A stretch of DNA of 64,000 nucleotides from Culturomica massiliensis (GTDB lineage: Bacteria; Bacteroidota; Bacteroidia; Bacteroidales; Marinifilaceae), in assembly GCF_900091655.1 (NCBI RefSeq), contig NZ_LT594620.1:1-64000 (forward strand), in the 5' to 3' direction. The position numbers and the translations under genes are program-made. Positions 10,001 to 19,971 of the stretch are shown here, in pieces (position 1 is the first letter of the stretch; each line of letters opens with the position of its first letter). Under the pieces are notes generated by a model. That model worked only from the letters and a program-made list of their open reading frames with translations, did not search any database and was not told the origin of the DNA.

Positions 10001-12797
10001 TATTTCCGAAGATGCTTCCGTAAGTAATATTTATAATTTCAAGTTGGGAGGCGATAAAGTTAAGAATACGGAAGCCAATGTTGTGGAGTATAAAATTGAG
10101 TCGTACATACCCATGAATATGGAAGAGGCTCCTTTGGTATTCGGGCCTGACCCGGAGCAGGCATTGATTACGATCAATGCGCCGGATGAAAGTGCTTTCC
10201 CGTTTACCGTATATACGAAGCTGCGTTTGTCTTACGGAGCAGAATTAAAAGGGCTGAATCCTTCGCAGATGACGTTTGAGCGGGGATTTACCGGGCAGGA
10301 TTTTGAGGTGATTTCTGAATCCGGACAAGTGAAAAAATGGCGTTTGCAAGTGAAAGTGGCTGAAAAGAGTAAAGAAAATAATGTAACGGCATTTGACATC
10401 GCTTCTTACACACCGGAAACCGCCGGATTAGGTAAGCCGGAGATACGGACAGAGCAACGGAAAATTGTCATCCCGGTAAAAGATTGGAAAAAGGGGAGCC
10501 GCTTGACTGTGGACGTCGGAAAGATGGAGCTTTCTCCGAAAGCATCGTCGGATTTCCGTTCCAGTTTGTTTTTTCAGTCCGCGAAAGATGAATATACTTT
10601 TCATGTGACGGCGCAAAACGGGGACGTGGCGGAATGGAAAGTCGTACTTGATTATACGTTTTCGGACCAGGCGGATATTACTTCTTTCCGGGTATTAGCG
10701 GGCGATCCTGCTGTTGTTACCTATCATCCGGAAGCTGTGATCGATGCAAAGACGAATACGGTGTATATCGATGTCATTGAAAATCTGACATTCCCGTTTA
10801 CCGTGACGACGGATATTGCTTATTCCGCTAAAACGGAAATAGATGCCGGCGGAATGGCGGACAACCGGATTCGTTTTGATAAATATCAGGATTCGACGGT
10901 AATCCGGGTGACGGCAGAGGATGAAGTGACCCGTAAAGACTGGAAGGTGAAGTTGCGTTATCATTTCAGTGAAGAGGCTGATATAACAGCATTTCATATT
11001 GAAGCTTCTGTCCCGGCGGCTGTTGTATTTGCAAGTCCGGCAACGACAATCGATGAGTCGGCACATACGGTGTGGGTGAATGTAGCGGATTGGGGAGGAC
11101 AGACCAATTTACAGATTACGCCGTCTATAAAAATTTCAGATAAGGCTTCCTGTAATCTTTCCGGGGATTTGCTTTTTGTGAAAAAGACAAGTGAGTCGAA
11201 AACGATCCAGGTGACGGCGGAAAGCGGTAAAGTTGTCGTTTGGACCGTAAAATTGAAATATGAAGAGAATAGCGGAGCGGATATTACTGCTGTGAAGTAT
11301 ACGGGATATGTACCTGCGGATATTAATTTTCTGGGGGCTTCGATCGATGCAAAGGCGGGTGTGATTACTTTGGAGTTGCAGACCTGGAACGGACATACAG
11401 AATTTACTCTGAAGGGAATAGCATGTACGCTTTCTCCTAAAGCGACGGCTATGATTCCGGCGGATATGACATTCCGGAAACAGATTCAGGAAAGTTTGGA
11501 ATATGTCGTGACGGCCCAGGACGGCACTCAAAAGAAGTGGACGTTTAAATTGCTCTATCACGAAAGTAATGCTGCCGAAGTGACGCGCTTCCGAATTACA
11601 GGAAATAATAAACCGGGTATAATTTCAATGGCGACGACGGGTATACTCGGAGATGGTACGATTGATATCGATCTGAACAGTGGGGTTCGGGATGCTTTTG
11701 AATCCGGTTTTCAGATAAATGTGGAAGTAGAATTGTCGGCGAAATCGACTTCTAATTTCCCGGCGACAATGATATTCAGTAAACCTACGGATCAGCGAAA
11801 GTATACCGTGACGGCAGAAAGCGGGGCAGCAAAAGAATGGACGGTGCGGTTTGTGAATAAAGCTTCTCAGGATGCTTCATTATTGGCTTTGAAAGGTGCT
11901 TCGATTGTAAGCGCTACGACGAGTAATACCGGAGACTTTAAGTTTACGGATCTGAAATTATCGGGGACGACGGCAAGTATGACGATAACGGATGTGATGA
12001 CACTGAATAAATACGACCGGAACTGGCCGACTTTGAATATTGCCCTGGATATGCAATTATCAGCCCGGGCGAAGGTAAAGGAAGGTACACAAGTGAGTAT
12101 GAATGTCAGTAATCCGGGAAGTAAAACCTTGACAGTTGTAGCAGATGACGGTATACATCAACAGGTGTATACCCTGGAAATGGCTTATAAGCCGCAATTG
12201 GATAACGGAAGTTTAGATAGCTGGAATGACAATAAAACGCCATCGGGAAATATATGGTCTACGGCAAATAATACGTTTGTTTCCGGAACGACCAAAACCA
12301 CCGGTAAATCGGGTTCGGCAGCTTTGCTGACAACTTCGGAAGCCGTGGGAATGAAGGCTGCCGGTACGATTTTCCTGGGAAGTTTTAAATTTACCAGTTT
12401 GACGGACGCATTGAACGATCCGGAGAAGATGACGCATTTCGGTATTGCTTTCCCTGTACGGCCGAAGCAGGTGAAAGTGGATGTGCAGTATAAGCAGGGA
12501 AACGGTGTTCTGAATGACGGTTCTAAGGATAAAGGTCAGGTATGGGCGGCATTGGAGTATTGGCCCGATCCGACGAATGCCAAGAATCCCGCCAACAAAC
12601 GTTATGCGTACGGAGAAGTTATGCTGACTCAGAATGTAGGTTCGTGGACGACATATACGATTACCCTGAATGTGACAGACGCTTCGGTTACGCCGACACA
12701 TTTCTTGTTTGTGGCTTCCTCCAGTTACGACGGTAATCATTTCAATGCCGTGAACGGTAGTGAGATGAGAGTGGATAATGTGGAACTGGTTTATTGA
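7071..12797 (+). CDS. giant repeat surface protein with PCMD-like C-terminal domain
   Basis: A 1908-aa exported protein. I start it at ATG 7071; an in-frame TTG at 6984 would add 29 unlikely residues. Residues 18-40 form a strong membrane segment or uncleaved signal. After it come about 16 tandem units of 95-115 aa. Each unit opens with a strand like ADITAFKI, has a central IDA..G.V.I.V and FPFTV.T.L..S..A, and closes with a signature like VTAESGKVVVWTVKLKY. This pattern resembles the DUF5018-type beta-sandwich repeats of Bacteroides surface lipoproteins. The last 230 or so residues (DNGSLDSWNDN onward) resemble the PCMD domain (putative carbohydrate metabolism, PF13201), often found at the C terminus of such proteins. 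It is first in a tight gene run, 16 bp before the barrel gene. Probably an adhesin or glycan-binding surface protein; substrate unknown. Confidence 0.8.
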   Translation: MIGNFFSTFLPVFKNSLKRFVYGSLFVVLFLYFFVRCVDFSIYSDANEVKAVKADIVTTDDVIIDKEEIVSGEEGRILLNVKGKIEDCLPLTIRTDFELSAQAKILYSEKYREFVFRDLQDSFRFQVVAQSGLPKRWTIKLIDVRSHAGNIVRFRVDSYKAETDVPDLVEKNGRIYQPNLVEVFVNASSDAVFPLEIVPDIQISENGTLIDYEAGTPLRFESAHSICKLKVRAENKSVQDWKIAIRTPESDDVNLKGGGFIAFTDCLEVADTVFVVDTVQANATVKVAQVSDWKNFNVMLQYNLRLPVGAHWEFLDGETEDFSTSRVIFNGIEDIRRFKIVSQSGKEKIWKIKLDYRYDRKAWVTNFSIDSWQPSEKVNVSVNSTQAVDTALQKVYIEVNDGVKEITDKTPLIVYPVVKLSDKASVKGVEAGQNNVYRLPAVSFAGIGSQSYFSVFSESGEEYKWTIELVNKQQGKDANAELENIMLHAEKLPAGVAFTNDIFMPAGDSREVVLKLDKAKFPFLLTAEAYAVKISEKAKLPDGLKDLVFENISDRKTIRVEAANGTEKIWTVRLDYKQNVGADITAFKISQVFPADVTFEREGTIDAEVGRVTLGVTDAGSAFPLRMDVAVVVSANAHLQTELKSLVFTSEEQVHRINVVAESGIVREWVIGLKNQVVKSDKAILETLVAVPVDPEVQLGNVGLAENTGYVEILAGKNRFPLSLDINGSEFSEGATPDKVILTFANISRKEMVKVTSRNGKVTNTYTVGLKDLVPPGDSADIVSFRLERYQPLDYKLSGNVEIDRTNGKVWIEVYGGMGALPLIVWPDIKVSDAAVLQTELPANGLEFRNAADVNVVKVVAENKTVKTWQIGIRELALPKNTEAVVEQVEATNKENIVVQPVVKENNEVTMYIGNAQPTYPFTVTATLSVSPNATVKVVGNTVPMRTRTLKTQTGVQVVRELDLTFNSSADRIGVEVISEDASVSNIYNFKLGGDKVKNTEANVVEYKIESYIPMNMEEAPLVFGPDPEQALITINAPDESAFPFTVYTKLRLSYGAELKGLNPSQMTFERGFTGQDFEVISESGQVKKWRLQVKVAEKSKENNVTAFDIASYTPETAGLGKPEIRTEQRKIVIPVKDWKKGSRLTVDVGKMELSPKASSDFRSSLFFQSAKDEYTFHVTAQNGDVAEWKVVLDYTFSDQADITSFRVLAGDPAVVTYHPEAVIDAKTNTVYIDVIENLTFPFTVTTDIAYSAKTEIDAGGMADNRIRFDKYQDSTVIRVTAEDEVTRKDWKVKLRYHFSEEADITAFHIEASVPAAVVFASPATTIDESAHTVWVNVADWGGQTNLQITPSIKISDKASCNLSGDLLFVKKTSESKTIQVTAESGKVVVWTVKLKYEENSGADITAVKYTGYVPADINFLGASIDAKAGVITLELQTWNGHTEFTLKGIACTLSPKATAMIPADMTFRKQIQESLEYVVTAQDGTQKKWTFKLLYHESNAAEVTRFRITGNNKPGIISMATTGILGDGTIDIDLNSGVRDAFESGFQINVEVELSAKSTSNFPATMIFSKPTDQRKYTVTAESGAAKEWTVRFVNKASQDASLLALKGASIVSATTSNTGDFKFTDLKLSGTTASMTITDVMTLNKYDRNWPTLNIALDMQLSARAKVKEGTQVSMNVSNPGSKTLTVVADDGIHQQVYTLEMAYKPQLDNGSLDSWNDNKTPSGNIWSTANNTFVSGTTKTTGKSGSAALLTTSEAVGMKAAGTIFLGSFKFTSLTDALNDPEKMTHFGIAFPVRPKQVKVDVQYKQGNGVLNDGSKDKGQVWAALEYWPDPTNAKNPANKRYAYGEVMLTQNVGSWTTYTITLNVTDASVTPTHFLFVASSSYDGNHFNAVNGSEMRVDNVELVY

Positions 12798-12813
12798 TTG
12801 AAAAACGGATAAA

Positions 12814-13683
12814 ATGAAATATACATGGATTTTGTGCCTGATATTCTTGCTGGGAGTGAGTGTGGGAGCAGTGGCAAAGGACAGTGAAGAAAAGCAGGAG
12901 AAAAAAGAAAAAAAGGAGAAGCCGGAAGTATGGTATGGAAAGTGGCCGGTACTCGGTTTACGAATCGGAACGGATATAGGAGGGGCATTGCCTTTCCCGT
13001 TTAGCAATATTCCCAGTGAGTTCGCTCCGAAGATAAAACCCCGCCTGACATTTGGCGGGGAAGTGATTGTTCCGGTGAGTAAGCGGTTTACGATAACGGC
13101 TGAAGTGAATTACAAGACGGTGGCTATTGATGCGGAAGCTTTTGTGGAGGAACAATTTTTTCAGGCAGAGGGATTAAATAATAACGAACCGGTGTTCTTT
13201 ACGGGTATGGCGGATATGAATATGAGTTTCTCCATGATCGAAATACCGGTGTATGCGGAGTATCAGTTTTCCGGTGGGCGTAACCGGGTGATGTTGGGAG
13301 GATATTATACGATAAATAAAAAACAGTCGTTTGATGTCGTTGCTAAAAAGGGATATATGCAGATCACGAAAGGAGACGAGGATGTGCTGGCCTTGAATAC
13401 GAATTTTACGATGAGTTTTACAGATGACCTCGATTCATGGGATGCAGGGGTATTGTTCGGGTATGAACGGCGTATTATGGAAAATTTATCCGTGAACGGT
13501 AAAGTACATATCGGGTTGAAGTCGATTTTTACGGACGGTTTCGATAAATTGGAGTATAAAATGTACCAGATGCGTTTGGCTGTGGGGGTAACGTATGAAT
13601 TGATCGATTTTAATAAGAAATATCATTTAAAGAAATATATCCCGTCATTCAGACGGAAGAAAAAAACTCAGGAAGGAAAATAA
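12814..13683 (+). CDS. outer-membrane beta-barrel protein
   Basis: A 289-aa exported protein. The signal peptide ends near VGAVAKDSEE and is followed by a very charged Lys/Glu linker (residues 23-40). The rest alternates polar and apolar residues as in beta strands, for example FGGEVIVPVSKRFTITAEVNYKTV and RNRVMLGGYYTI, and ends near YELIDFNKKYH. It fits the small porin-like barrel families (OMP_b-brl_2 type). It lies between the giant repeat protein and the type B T9SS cargo protein with gaps of 16 and 12 bp, so all three are probably one transcript. It may anchor one of them on the surface, which is inference. Confidence 0.75.
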   Translation: MKYTWILCLIFLLGVSVGAVAKDSEEKQEKKEKKEKPEVWYGKWPVLGLRIGTDIGGALPFPFSNIPSEFAPKIKPRLTFGGEVIVPVSKRFTITAEVNYKTVAIDAEAFVEEQFFQAEGLNNNEPVFFTGMADMNMSFSMIEIPVYAEYQFSGGRNRVMLGGYYTINKKQSFDVVAKKGYMQITKGDEDVLALNTNFTMSFTDDLDSWDAGVLFGYERRIMENLSVNGKVHIGLKSIFTDGFDKLEYKMYQMRLAVGVTYELIDFNKKYHLKKYIPSFRRKKKTQEGK

Positions 13684-13695
13684 AGATACCGTTAT

Positions 13696-16600
13696 ATGAA
13701 TTATAGCTTTAAAAAATATATTTTGATAGTACTGGGATTGATTTTATCTGTTGCCGGATACGGACAGGTAAGGATCGGTGATCCGGTATTTACGGAGGAT
13801 TTCGGGACAGTACCTGATGATTGGAAAAGTTTTGGAAAAGATTATCAGGACGGAAAAAATATGTATAGTTATCGCGGAGAATTAAAAAACGATAAATGTA
13901 CCCGGATTGATTATGAATTTGCTAAAAGGTCGTATAAAATAATAGGTATTACAGCTTATAGAAATAGTTCGATGTATGATTTATATGGGGGGAATGGTAG
14001 ATATTGTTTGGGAAGTAATGGGGAAATTTTGGGTAGTGACGGTGCCGCAATCAAGACCTGGCATGTAAAAATCGATCATACGAATCCGGATCAAAGTAAT
14101 GGATTGGCTTTTATTGCGAATGCTGCTACGTCTGAAAATTCTTTTGTGTTTCAGAATTCTATAAATAATCGAAATACCTTGACAAATGAGGATCTGAAGT
14201 CGGGTAGGGTATATCAGTTTAAAGTATTTATAGGAAATGCCGTAAAATCAGGACAGGCAGGAGCAAATCCTAATGTTGAAGTTGTGTTGGAAAGTGGGAC
14301 TATAAAAACATCCGGGAAGACGAAGGACATAGAGAAAGGAGCTACTGTTGCTTGGGTAGAGCATACTCTTTATACAGAAAAAGGAACTTCGGATTTAACG
14401 TATAGTTTTTATAGTGTGAAGAGCGATGCTTTAGGGAATGTATTTATTATCGATGATATTTCTTTATGTCCGGTGGATGTCAGGGCTGATGTTGTAAATG
14501 TGGATCTTTGTTCCGAACCGGGAAAAGTATGGTTTGATGCTGTTGTCGATGATATTCCGGAAGGGTTGGATGTGTACACCCGACTGATGCGGAAAGCGAA
14601 GTCGGGCGGAACATGGGAGTGGGATGATCAGACCGGTATTACTGATTCGTTAAGGACATATACCACGGAAGACAATTATACCCATTACGATTATCGTTTG
14701 GTAGTGAGTTTGACTGCATCGGGATTGGAGCGTGTTCCGGATGAATCTGTCAGGTTGAATGAATACGGGACATTTTCTGTTACTGAAAACTTTGTTCCGG
14801 GACACAATTGTGAGGCTTGGAGTAATTTTGAAATCGGAGTGGACTTTTGTTCCCAACCGGATTCGGTTGTGTTTAATACGGCAGCGGATGCTTTTCCTGT
14901 AACTTCGGAAGTATATTTCCGTTTGATGCGGAAATTAAAGACCGGTGGTGAGTGGGAATGGGCCGGTGAGGTATCGGCTGATCATCGGGTTGCTGCTTTG
15001 GCTACCGATTATCTGAATTATGATTTTCAGGTGGCCGTAGAGGTAGCTTCGCCGGATATACTGACCGGCAGTGCTACTCCCCGGCAATTGATGGAGCGTC
15101 CGAATTACGGTTGTTTCATTATAAAAAATACTTTCCGGAATGATTTCTGTCTACAACTTTATGGGGTTACTCCGGATTATGTGACGGTACAGGACAGTGT
15201 GTCGGTGGAGCCCTCTTTGGTGGTGTCGGTTGAAAATACTCCGGTATACCTGCGTTGGCTTTACCGGCCCTTCGGCTCAGAGGAATGGCATTGGTGGGGG
15301 GAATCCCGTCCGGTAAATCAAAATGAGATAGACTGGGTGACTTTTACTACCGGAGATTTCCGGGCTGTGTATGCGATGAATCCGGACGTGTTGAATGCGA
15401 TGCCGGATCAGAACATCGGAACTGTTGATTATTATTATGTGGCTACGGAAGAAAATCAAATTCCGGGAATCCCGTTGACGGTAAATATTACCAAACGTTT
15501 TGCCGGAGGTGCTGTGATTCTCGATGTTGAACCGACTATGAATTCGGCTGTAACATCGATTATCCGGGGAGAGTGGCTGACACGTAAGCGGGGAAGTGAA
15601 TTGTGGGAAGTATTGCCGGCACAGAATGGGTTTCGGCAACAGATCGGAATGGTCAATTATGTGGAATACGAATACTGTTTTGTGGCTTCAATGTCACAGG
15701 CGGTGATGGATACGTTACAACCGGTAAATGTACAGCCGGGAGAAATAACGTATTGGTTGTCGGAGACGATAGGCAATGAAACGTTCACATTGGAGGACAT
15801 CAGCCGGGAGTATTGCGAAGTTCCGGGGGAGGTCGTATATCAGGTTGGGTTTACTAGTGAAGGTATTCCGGAGGATATGCCTGCTATCGGGCGTTGGATG
15901 CAGCGTGAAAAAGGGACGGATAACTGGAATTGGGTGAAAAATCCTTTCCCTTCCCGGATCGAGAATTTGCAAGTGACATTGGCGGATGAGGTAGCGCATG
16001 ACTATGCTTTTGTTTTGGCGTGGGATCACGACAGCCTGGCCGGTTGGAACGCGGCAAGTTTACCCGTAATGAAAGACTATTATGTGCTGCGTTCGGAATA
16101 TGTGGATTCTGCTTTATGTATTGGCATCGATACGATACGGATCGTATCGGAGAAACGGGATGAATTGATATTGCAGCCTGTGTTGGAGAATATCGGTGGT
16201 CATACCGTATATGGCCGTTGGATGCGGATTGATAAGCTTACAGGCGTCCGGGTATGGGCGTCGGAGAGTATGATTGCAGGTTACGATCTGAAGGTGGGTA
16301 CGGATGAGTTCGGACAGAACGATTACCGTTTTTATATCGGATTGGCAGAAGCTGTCGTTGCAAAGGCTGCTGCCGATATGGAGGAGGCAAGACCTTATTT
16401 TGATGTAAAAAACGTAAAAGGGGTTCGGATTCCTAAACCGGAAGTGACGGTTACGGCGATAAATTGCGTTGCCAAACAGGATGTAAACCGTGTAACCTTG
16501 CAAGTGGCAGCAGATGGAACAATACCTTCCTTACGCTATCGTATCGGGGAGGGTGCCGTACAGGAGATGACTGTAGGTGCTGAAAATGAGTTGACATTTA

Positions 16601-19600
16601 CAATCGAAAGGGATTCGGCGTTTTATTTACTGGATTATGTATTGAATGGAGTTTGTGAGCGGATGGTGCGCAATGATACAGTGAATCTGAGCTATATTCC
16701 TAAATTACAGATAGCACGCTTGACAGATCTTTTCGGCTGTCGTAACAGTGTGGTTGTCGTCGCCCCGGAAATAAGCGGTGGTGCCGTTTCGGTTTATGAA
16801 TGGAGTAAAGACGGTGAAATACGGACGGATTGGGCGGATAAAGACAGTTTGCATATCCGGATGACCGGAACAGGGGCAGTTCCCTTGAAATTAGTGGTTA
16901 AAGGAAACGGGGTATGTCCGGAAGATTCTACGGTATCCTTGATTACCGGAGAACACCCGGTTATCGACTGTGATTGTCCGGTAGAGCCGGTGGAAATTTG
17001 TGTCGGAGAAACCTTTACAATTCCTTATCGAAGTATAGATGCTGAACAATATCGGGTGACGTTAAAAGAAACAACGATGCCGGGATTTGTGTTTTACCCG
17101 GGAACCGGAGACGTGAAAGAAAACGGTGTGCTGGAAATCAAATCCGGACAACAGGTGTTGACGGCTACCGATTTTATGGCGGGTAATGTATTTACCTTTC
17201 GGGTACAGATATTTAAAATGGTCGAATACAATGAGGTCAGTTATCGTTGCGAGGATGAATTTGAATATCGTTTTAAAGTACGGATGAATCCGGTATCCCG
17301 TTATCCTTCCGAATTGAAATTGTGTATGGGAGAAAGATTACGGCAAGTGCCCGAAGTGGATTTAAATGGTAATGAATCCGATAACTGGCGTTGGCGGTTG
17401 TGGGATGGAGCTACATTGACAGAAACATCTTTGAAGACGATGCAAACCCCGGAAGTCATCGACACCGTTGTTACTGCCGCGATGGGCGGAAAGCGTTTAC
17501 AATTGTTGGCGACTACTGTTTGTGGAGAGGTGACCGTGCAGGATATCCGTTTGGCAGTATATGTACCCGATTCGAATCGGATTGTTGCACCGGAAGGATT
17601 GGTGATAACGGGAGATAAGGTTGTACTCGAAGGAACGACTTTGCTTTTGCAAGGAATGAACTATCAGTGGGAAATGAGTGAGGATGGAAGCCATTGGATC
17701 GATTTACCGGGAGAAACAGAGAGTAATATGACGTTGTATGCGCCGGATACATCTACTTATTATCGCCGTATTTTGAGCGGGGCAGGGTGGGCTTGTCCGA
17801 ATATGGAGACTATAGTGAAAGTTGAAGTCTATAATAATGCGGCAGAAAACCGGATTTATTTGGAGGCAGCAGATACGTTGATTTATTCGGGTACGGAAAT
17901 TACGGTGCATACCGATAGTCCGGAGCGGAAAGGAGTCGGTTACTGTTGGGAAAAGAATGAAGGAGGAGAGTGGATTGTAATGACAGGAGAGGAAAAGCGG
18001 GAATTACAGGTGACTCCCGGGACAATAACGATGTATCGCCGGGGAGCTTTGGTGGATAACCGGGTGTTGTATAGCAATACGGTTGTTGTAAATGTGTATG
18101 ATAAGGGACAGAATCGGATCATGTATGCCGGTAGTTTAGTACCGAGAAATACTCCGATACGCTTGACCGGTAATTTTGTCGATATTCCCGGTGTTAAATA
18201 CCGTTGGTACAGTCGTCAGAAAGAAGAATGGATATTGATGGCAGGTAAGGAGGGATGGAATCTGGAGACGATGTTGGATGAGCGGACTACTTATATGCGT
18301 TATGTATATTTGCCTTCACAGGCCGGAGATTCGATAGGTAGTAATGAAGTGACAGTGTATGTTTTCGATAACGATAAAGATAACCGGATTGCAAGTGAAT
18401 TATCGAATGTATGCCGGGATGTGATTGTTCCGGTAAAAGGAACGCCTATCGGTGACGGTGGTGTCGCTTATCGTTGGGAGTGCAGTTATGATGAGGAAAA
18501 TAGTTGGATGGTTACGGACAGTACAGGTTGTAATGTATTGTGGCCGGCTACGGAGAATGTCGCACTCCGGCGGCGGATACTTTATGCGGCGGCGGATGAA
18601 AATTGTTACAGTAATGTCGTGCATCTGAATGTGATATATAACGGAACGGATAACAGGATCAGTCAGGTCGGGACTATTATTGCCGGGGAAGCGGGGATCA
18701 TAGAAGGAACATCGGTGGAAAATGCTACTTACCGGTGGGAAATCAGTAAGGATGGAAAAACGGATTGGATGGTTTTGGCGAATGCAGCATCGGCATTTTT
18801 ACAGTTGGAAGGAATACATACGGAGAGTATATGCTGGCTGCGCCGGAAATTGTTATTCCCGGATGGCGGTGGGTGTGAGGACTACAGCAATGTATTGAAA
18901 GTAAAAGTTGTCGATCCTGAAAAAAGTAATAGAGTGGTTTTGGCCGGCGATTATTACTGCCAGTGGTCTCCTTTTACTTTGGAGGGTTCTGATATGCAGG
19001 AACTGGATGCTACCTATCGTTGGTATAAGAATACTGGAAAAAATTGGGAACCGGTAGAGCAGGCTTATGGGAAAGATTTGACGGTATATGAAGGTGTCGG
19101 AATGAATACGCTTTTCCGCCGGGATGCGACAGTAGACGGCGTCGTTTATGCCGGTAATGTCGTGGAGGCCCGTTTGTGGAATGCTGCTATGGTTCGGAAT
19201 GTATTGGAAAATCCGGGTGAGGTGTGTGCAGGGATACCGGTTGTCATTCGGGGCTCGGACGCTTATGCGGGAGACAGGGATTTGAGTGATTATGTAGATT
19301 CTTATTATTGGGAAACGAGCCAGACGGGAGCCGGAGGTACCTGGGAGCGGATCGATACGGCGAATATGCAGGATCTGACGTTGAATGATCCGGAGGTTTC
19401 CCGTTGGTATTGCCGGATTGTAAAGACACATTGCGGTAGTAATCTGAGAAGTGAACCGGTGTTTATGACGGTAAAGGACCGTTTGAAGCTGACATTGCGT
19501 TCTGATGTGAAGTTCGGACAGATGAGCGTAAAAGACCCGATAACAATATCTGTGGATGAAGATTTTTACGATAATTACGAGTTCCGGATAAATGGCCGCT

Positions 19601-19968
19601 TGTGGGAGAGTGACGGACAGCAGTGTATTGTATACGGCTGGCAACCGAATAAAATGTACGGGGTAAGCATACGGGTTCAGAAAGACGGTTGTGTACAGGT
19701 CGATTCATTGAATGTGTATGCTCCGGATGTCGATTTGCCGAATGTGCTGACTCCCAACAATGACGGTTGGAACGACCGCTTGCTGGAAGGCTATGAATTG
19801 AAAGTTTATAATCGCTGGGGAAATTTACTGTATTCCGGTAAGGAGGGCTGGGATGGACGTTATAAAAATCAGTTGGTGACAGCGGGAACTTATTTTTATG
19901 TCGTAAGGGTTCGTTTTGAGAACGGTCGTTCGGCAGAATATAAAAGAAGTGTGACGGTAAAAAGATAA
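13696..19968 (+). CDS. T9SS type B sorting domain protein with Ig-like repeats
   Basis: A 2090-aa secreted protein. Its signal peptide is MNYSFKKYILIVLGLILSVA followed by GYGQ. The N-terminal 250 residues (FTEDFGTVPDDW, IDDISLCPVD) look like a lectin-like jelly roll. A long run of Ig-like or SprB-like modules follows, each with a motif like YRWEISKDG or YRWYKNTG. The end, from LPNVLTPNNDGWNDR to SVTVKR, is the gliding-motility-associated C-terminal domain (CHU_C, PF13585), the type B signal for the type IX secretion system. Type B cargo proteins are known to depend on a PorP/SprF-like protein, and that gene follows after 3 bp. It should be a very large surface adhesin. The ligand cannot be told from sequence. 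Confidence 0.92.
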   Translation: MNYSFKKYILIVLGLILSVAGYGQVRIGDPVFTEDFGTVPDDWKSFGKDYQDGKNMYSYRGELKNDKCTRIDYEFAKRSYKIIGITAYRNSSMYDLYGGNGRYCLGSNGEILGSDGAAIKTWHVKIDHTNPDQSNGLAFIANAATSENSFVFQNSINNRNTLTNEDLKSGRVYQFKVFIGNAVKSGQAGANPNVEVVLESGTIKTSGKTKDIEKGATVAWVEHTLYTEKGTSDLTYSFYSVKSDALGNVFIIDDISLCPVDVRADVVNVDLCSEPGKVWFDAVVDDIPEGLDVYTRLMRKAKSGGTWEWDDQTGITDSLRTYTTEDNYTHYDYRLVVSLTASGLERVPDESVRLNEYGTFSVTENFVPGHNCEAWSNFEIGVDFCSQPDSVVFNTAADAFPVTSEVYFRLMRKLKTGGEWEWAGEVSADHRVAALATDYLNYDFQVAVEVASPDILTGSATPRQLMERPNYGCFIIKNTFRNDFCLQLYGVTPDYVTVQDSVSVEPSLVVSVENTPVYLRWLYRPFGSEEWHWWGESRPVNQNEIDWVTFTTGDFRAVYAMNPDVLNAMPDQNIGTVDYYYVATEENQIPGIPLTVNITKRFAGGAVILDVEPTMNSAVTSIIRGEWLTRKRGSELWEVLPAQNGFRQQIGMVNYVEYEYCFVASMSQAVMDTLQPVNVQPGEITYWLSETIGNETFTLEDISREYCEVPGEVVYQVGFTSEGIPEDMPAIGRWMQREKGTDNWNWVKNPFPSRIENLQVTLADEVAHDYAFVLAWDHDSLAGWNAASLPVMKDYYVLRSEYVDSALCIGIDTIRIVSEKRDELILQPVLENIGGHTVYGRWMRIDKLTGVRVWASESMIAGYDLKVGTDEFGQNDYRFYIGLAEAVVAKAAADMEEARPYFDVKNVKGVRIPKPEVTVTAINCVAKQDVNRVTLQVAADGTIPSLRYRIGEGAVQEMTVGAENELTFTIERDSAFYLLDYVLNGVCERMVRNDTVNLSYIPKLQIARLTDLFGCRNSVVVVAPEISGGAVSVYEWSKDGEIRTDWADKDSLHIRMTGTGAVPLKLVVKGNGVCPEDSTVSLITGEHPVIDCDCPVEPVEICVGETFTIPYRSIDAEQYRVTLKETTMPGFVFYPGTGDVKENGVLEIKSGQQVLTATDFMAGNVFTFRVQIFKMVEYNEVSYRCEDEFEYRFKVRMNPVSRYPSELKLCMGERLRQVPEVDLNGNESDNWRWRLWDGATLTETSLKTMQTPEVIDTVVTAAMGGKRLQLLATTVCGEVTVQDIRLAVYVPDSNRIVAPEGLVITGDKVVLEGTTLLLQGMNYQWEMSEDGSHWIDLPGETESNMTLYAPDTSTYYRRILSGAGWACPNMETIVKVEVYNNAAENRIYLEAADTLIYSGTEITVHTDSPERKGVGYCWEKNEGGEWIVMTGEEKRELQVTPGTITMYRRGALVDNRVLYSNTVVVNVYDKGQNRIMYAGSLVPRNTPIRLTGNFVDIPGVKYRWYSRQKEEWILMAGKEGWNLETMLDERTTYMRYVYLPSQAGDSIGSNEVTVYVFDNDKDNRIASELSNVCRDVIVPVKGTPIGDGGVAYRWECSYDEENSWMVTDSTGCNVLWPATENVALRRRILYAAADENCYSNVVHLNVIYNGTDNRISQVGTIIAGEAGIIEGTSVENATYRWEISKDGKTDWMVLANAASAFLQLEGIHTESICWLRRKLLFPDGGGCEDYSNVLKVKVVDPEKSNRVVLAGDYYCQWSPFTLEGSDMQELDATYRWYKNTGKNWEPVEQAYGKDLTVYEGVGMNTLFRRDATVDGVVYAGNVVEARLWNAAMVRNVLENPGEVCAGIPVVIRGSDAYAGDRDLSDYVDSYYWETSQTGAGGTWERIDTANMQDLTLNDPEVSRWYCRIVKTHCGSNLRSEPVFMTVKDRLKLTLRSDVKFGQMSVKDPITISVDEDFYDNYEFRINGRLWESDGQQCIVYGWQPNKMYGVSIRVQKDGCVQVDSLNVYAPDVDLPNVLTPNNDGWNDRLLEGYELKVYNRWGNLLYSGKEGWDGRYKNQLVTAGTYFYVVRVRFENGRSAEYKRSVTVKR

Positions 19969-19971
19969 AAC

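Noticed and set aside
12213..13007. 264-aa minus-strand frame, and similar long frames opposite the large surface-protein genes
   Set aside because: Shadow frames of repetitive plus-strand genes; no sign of family features or start context.
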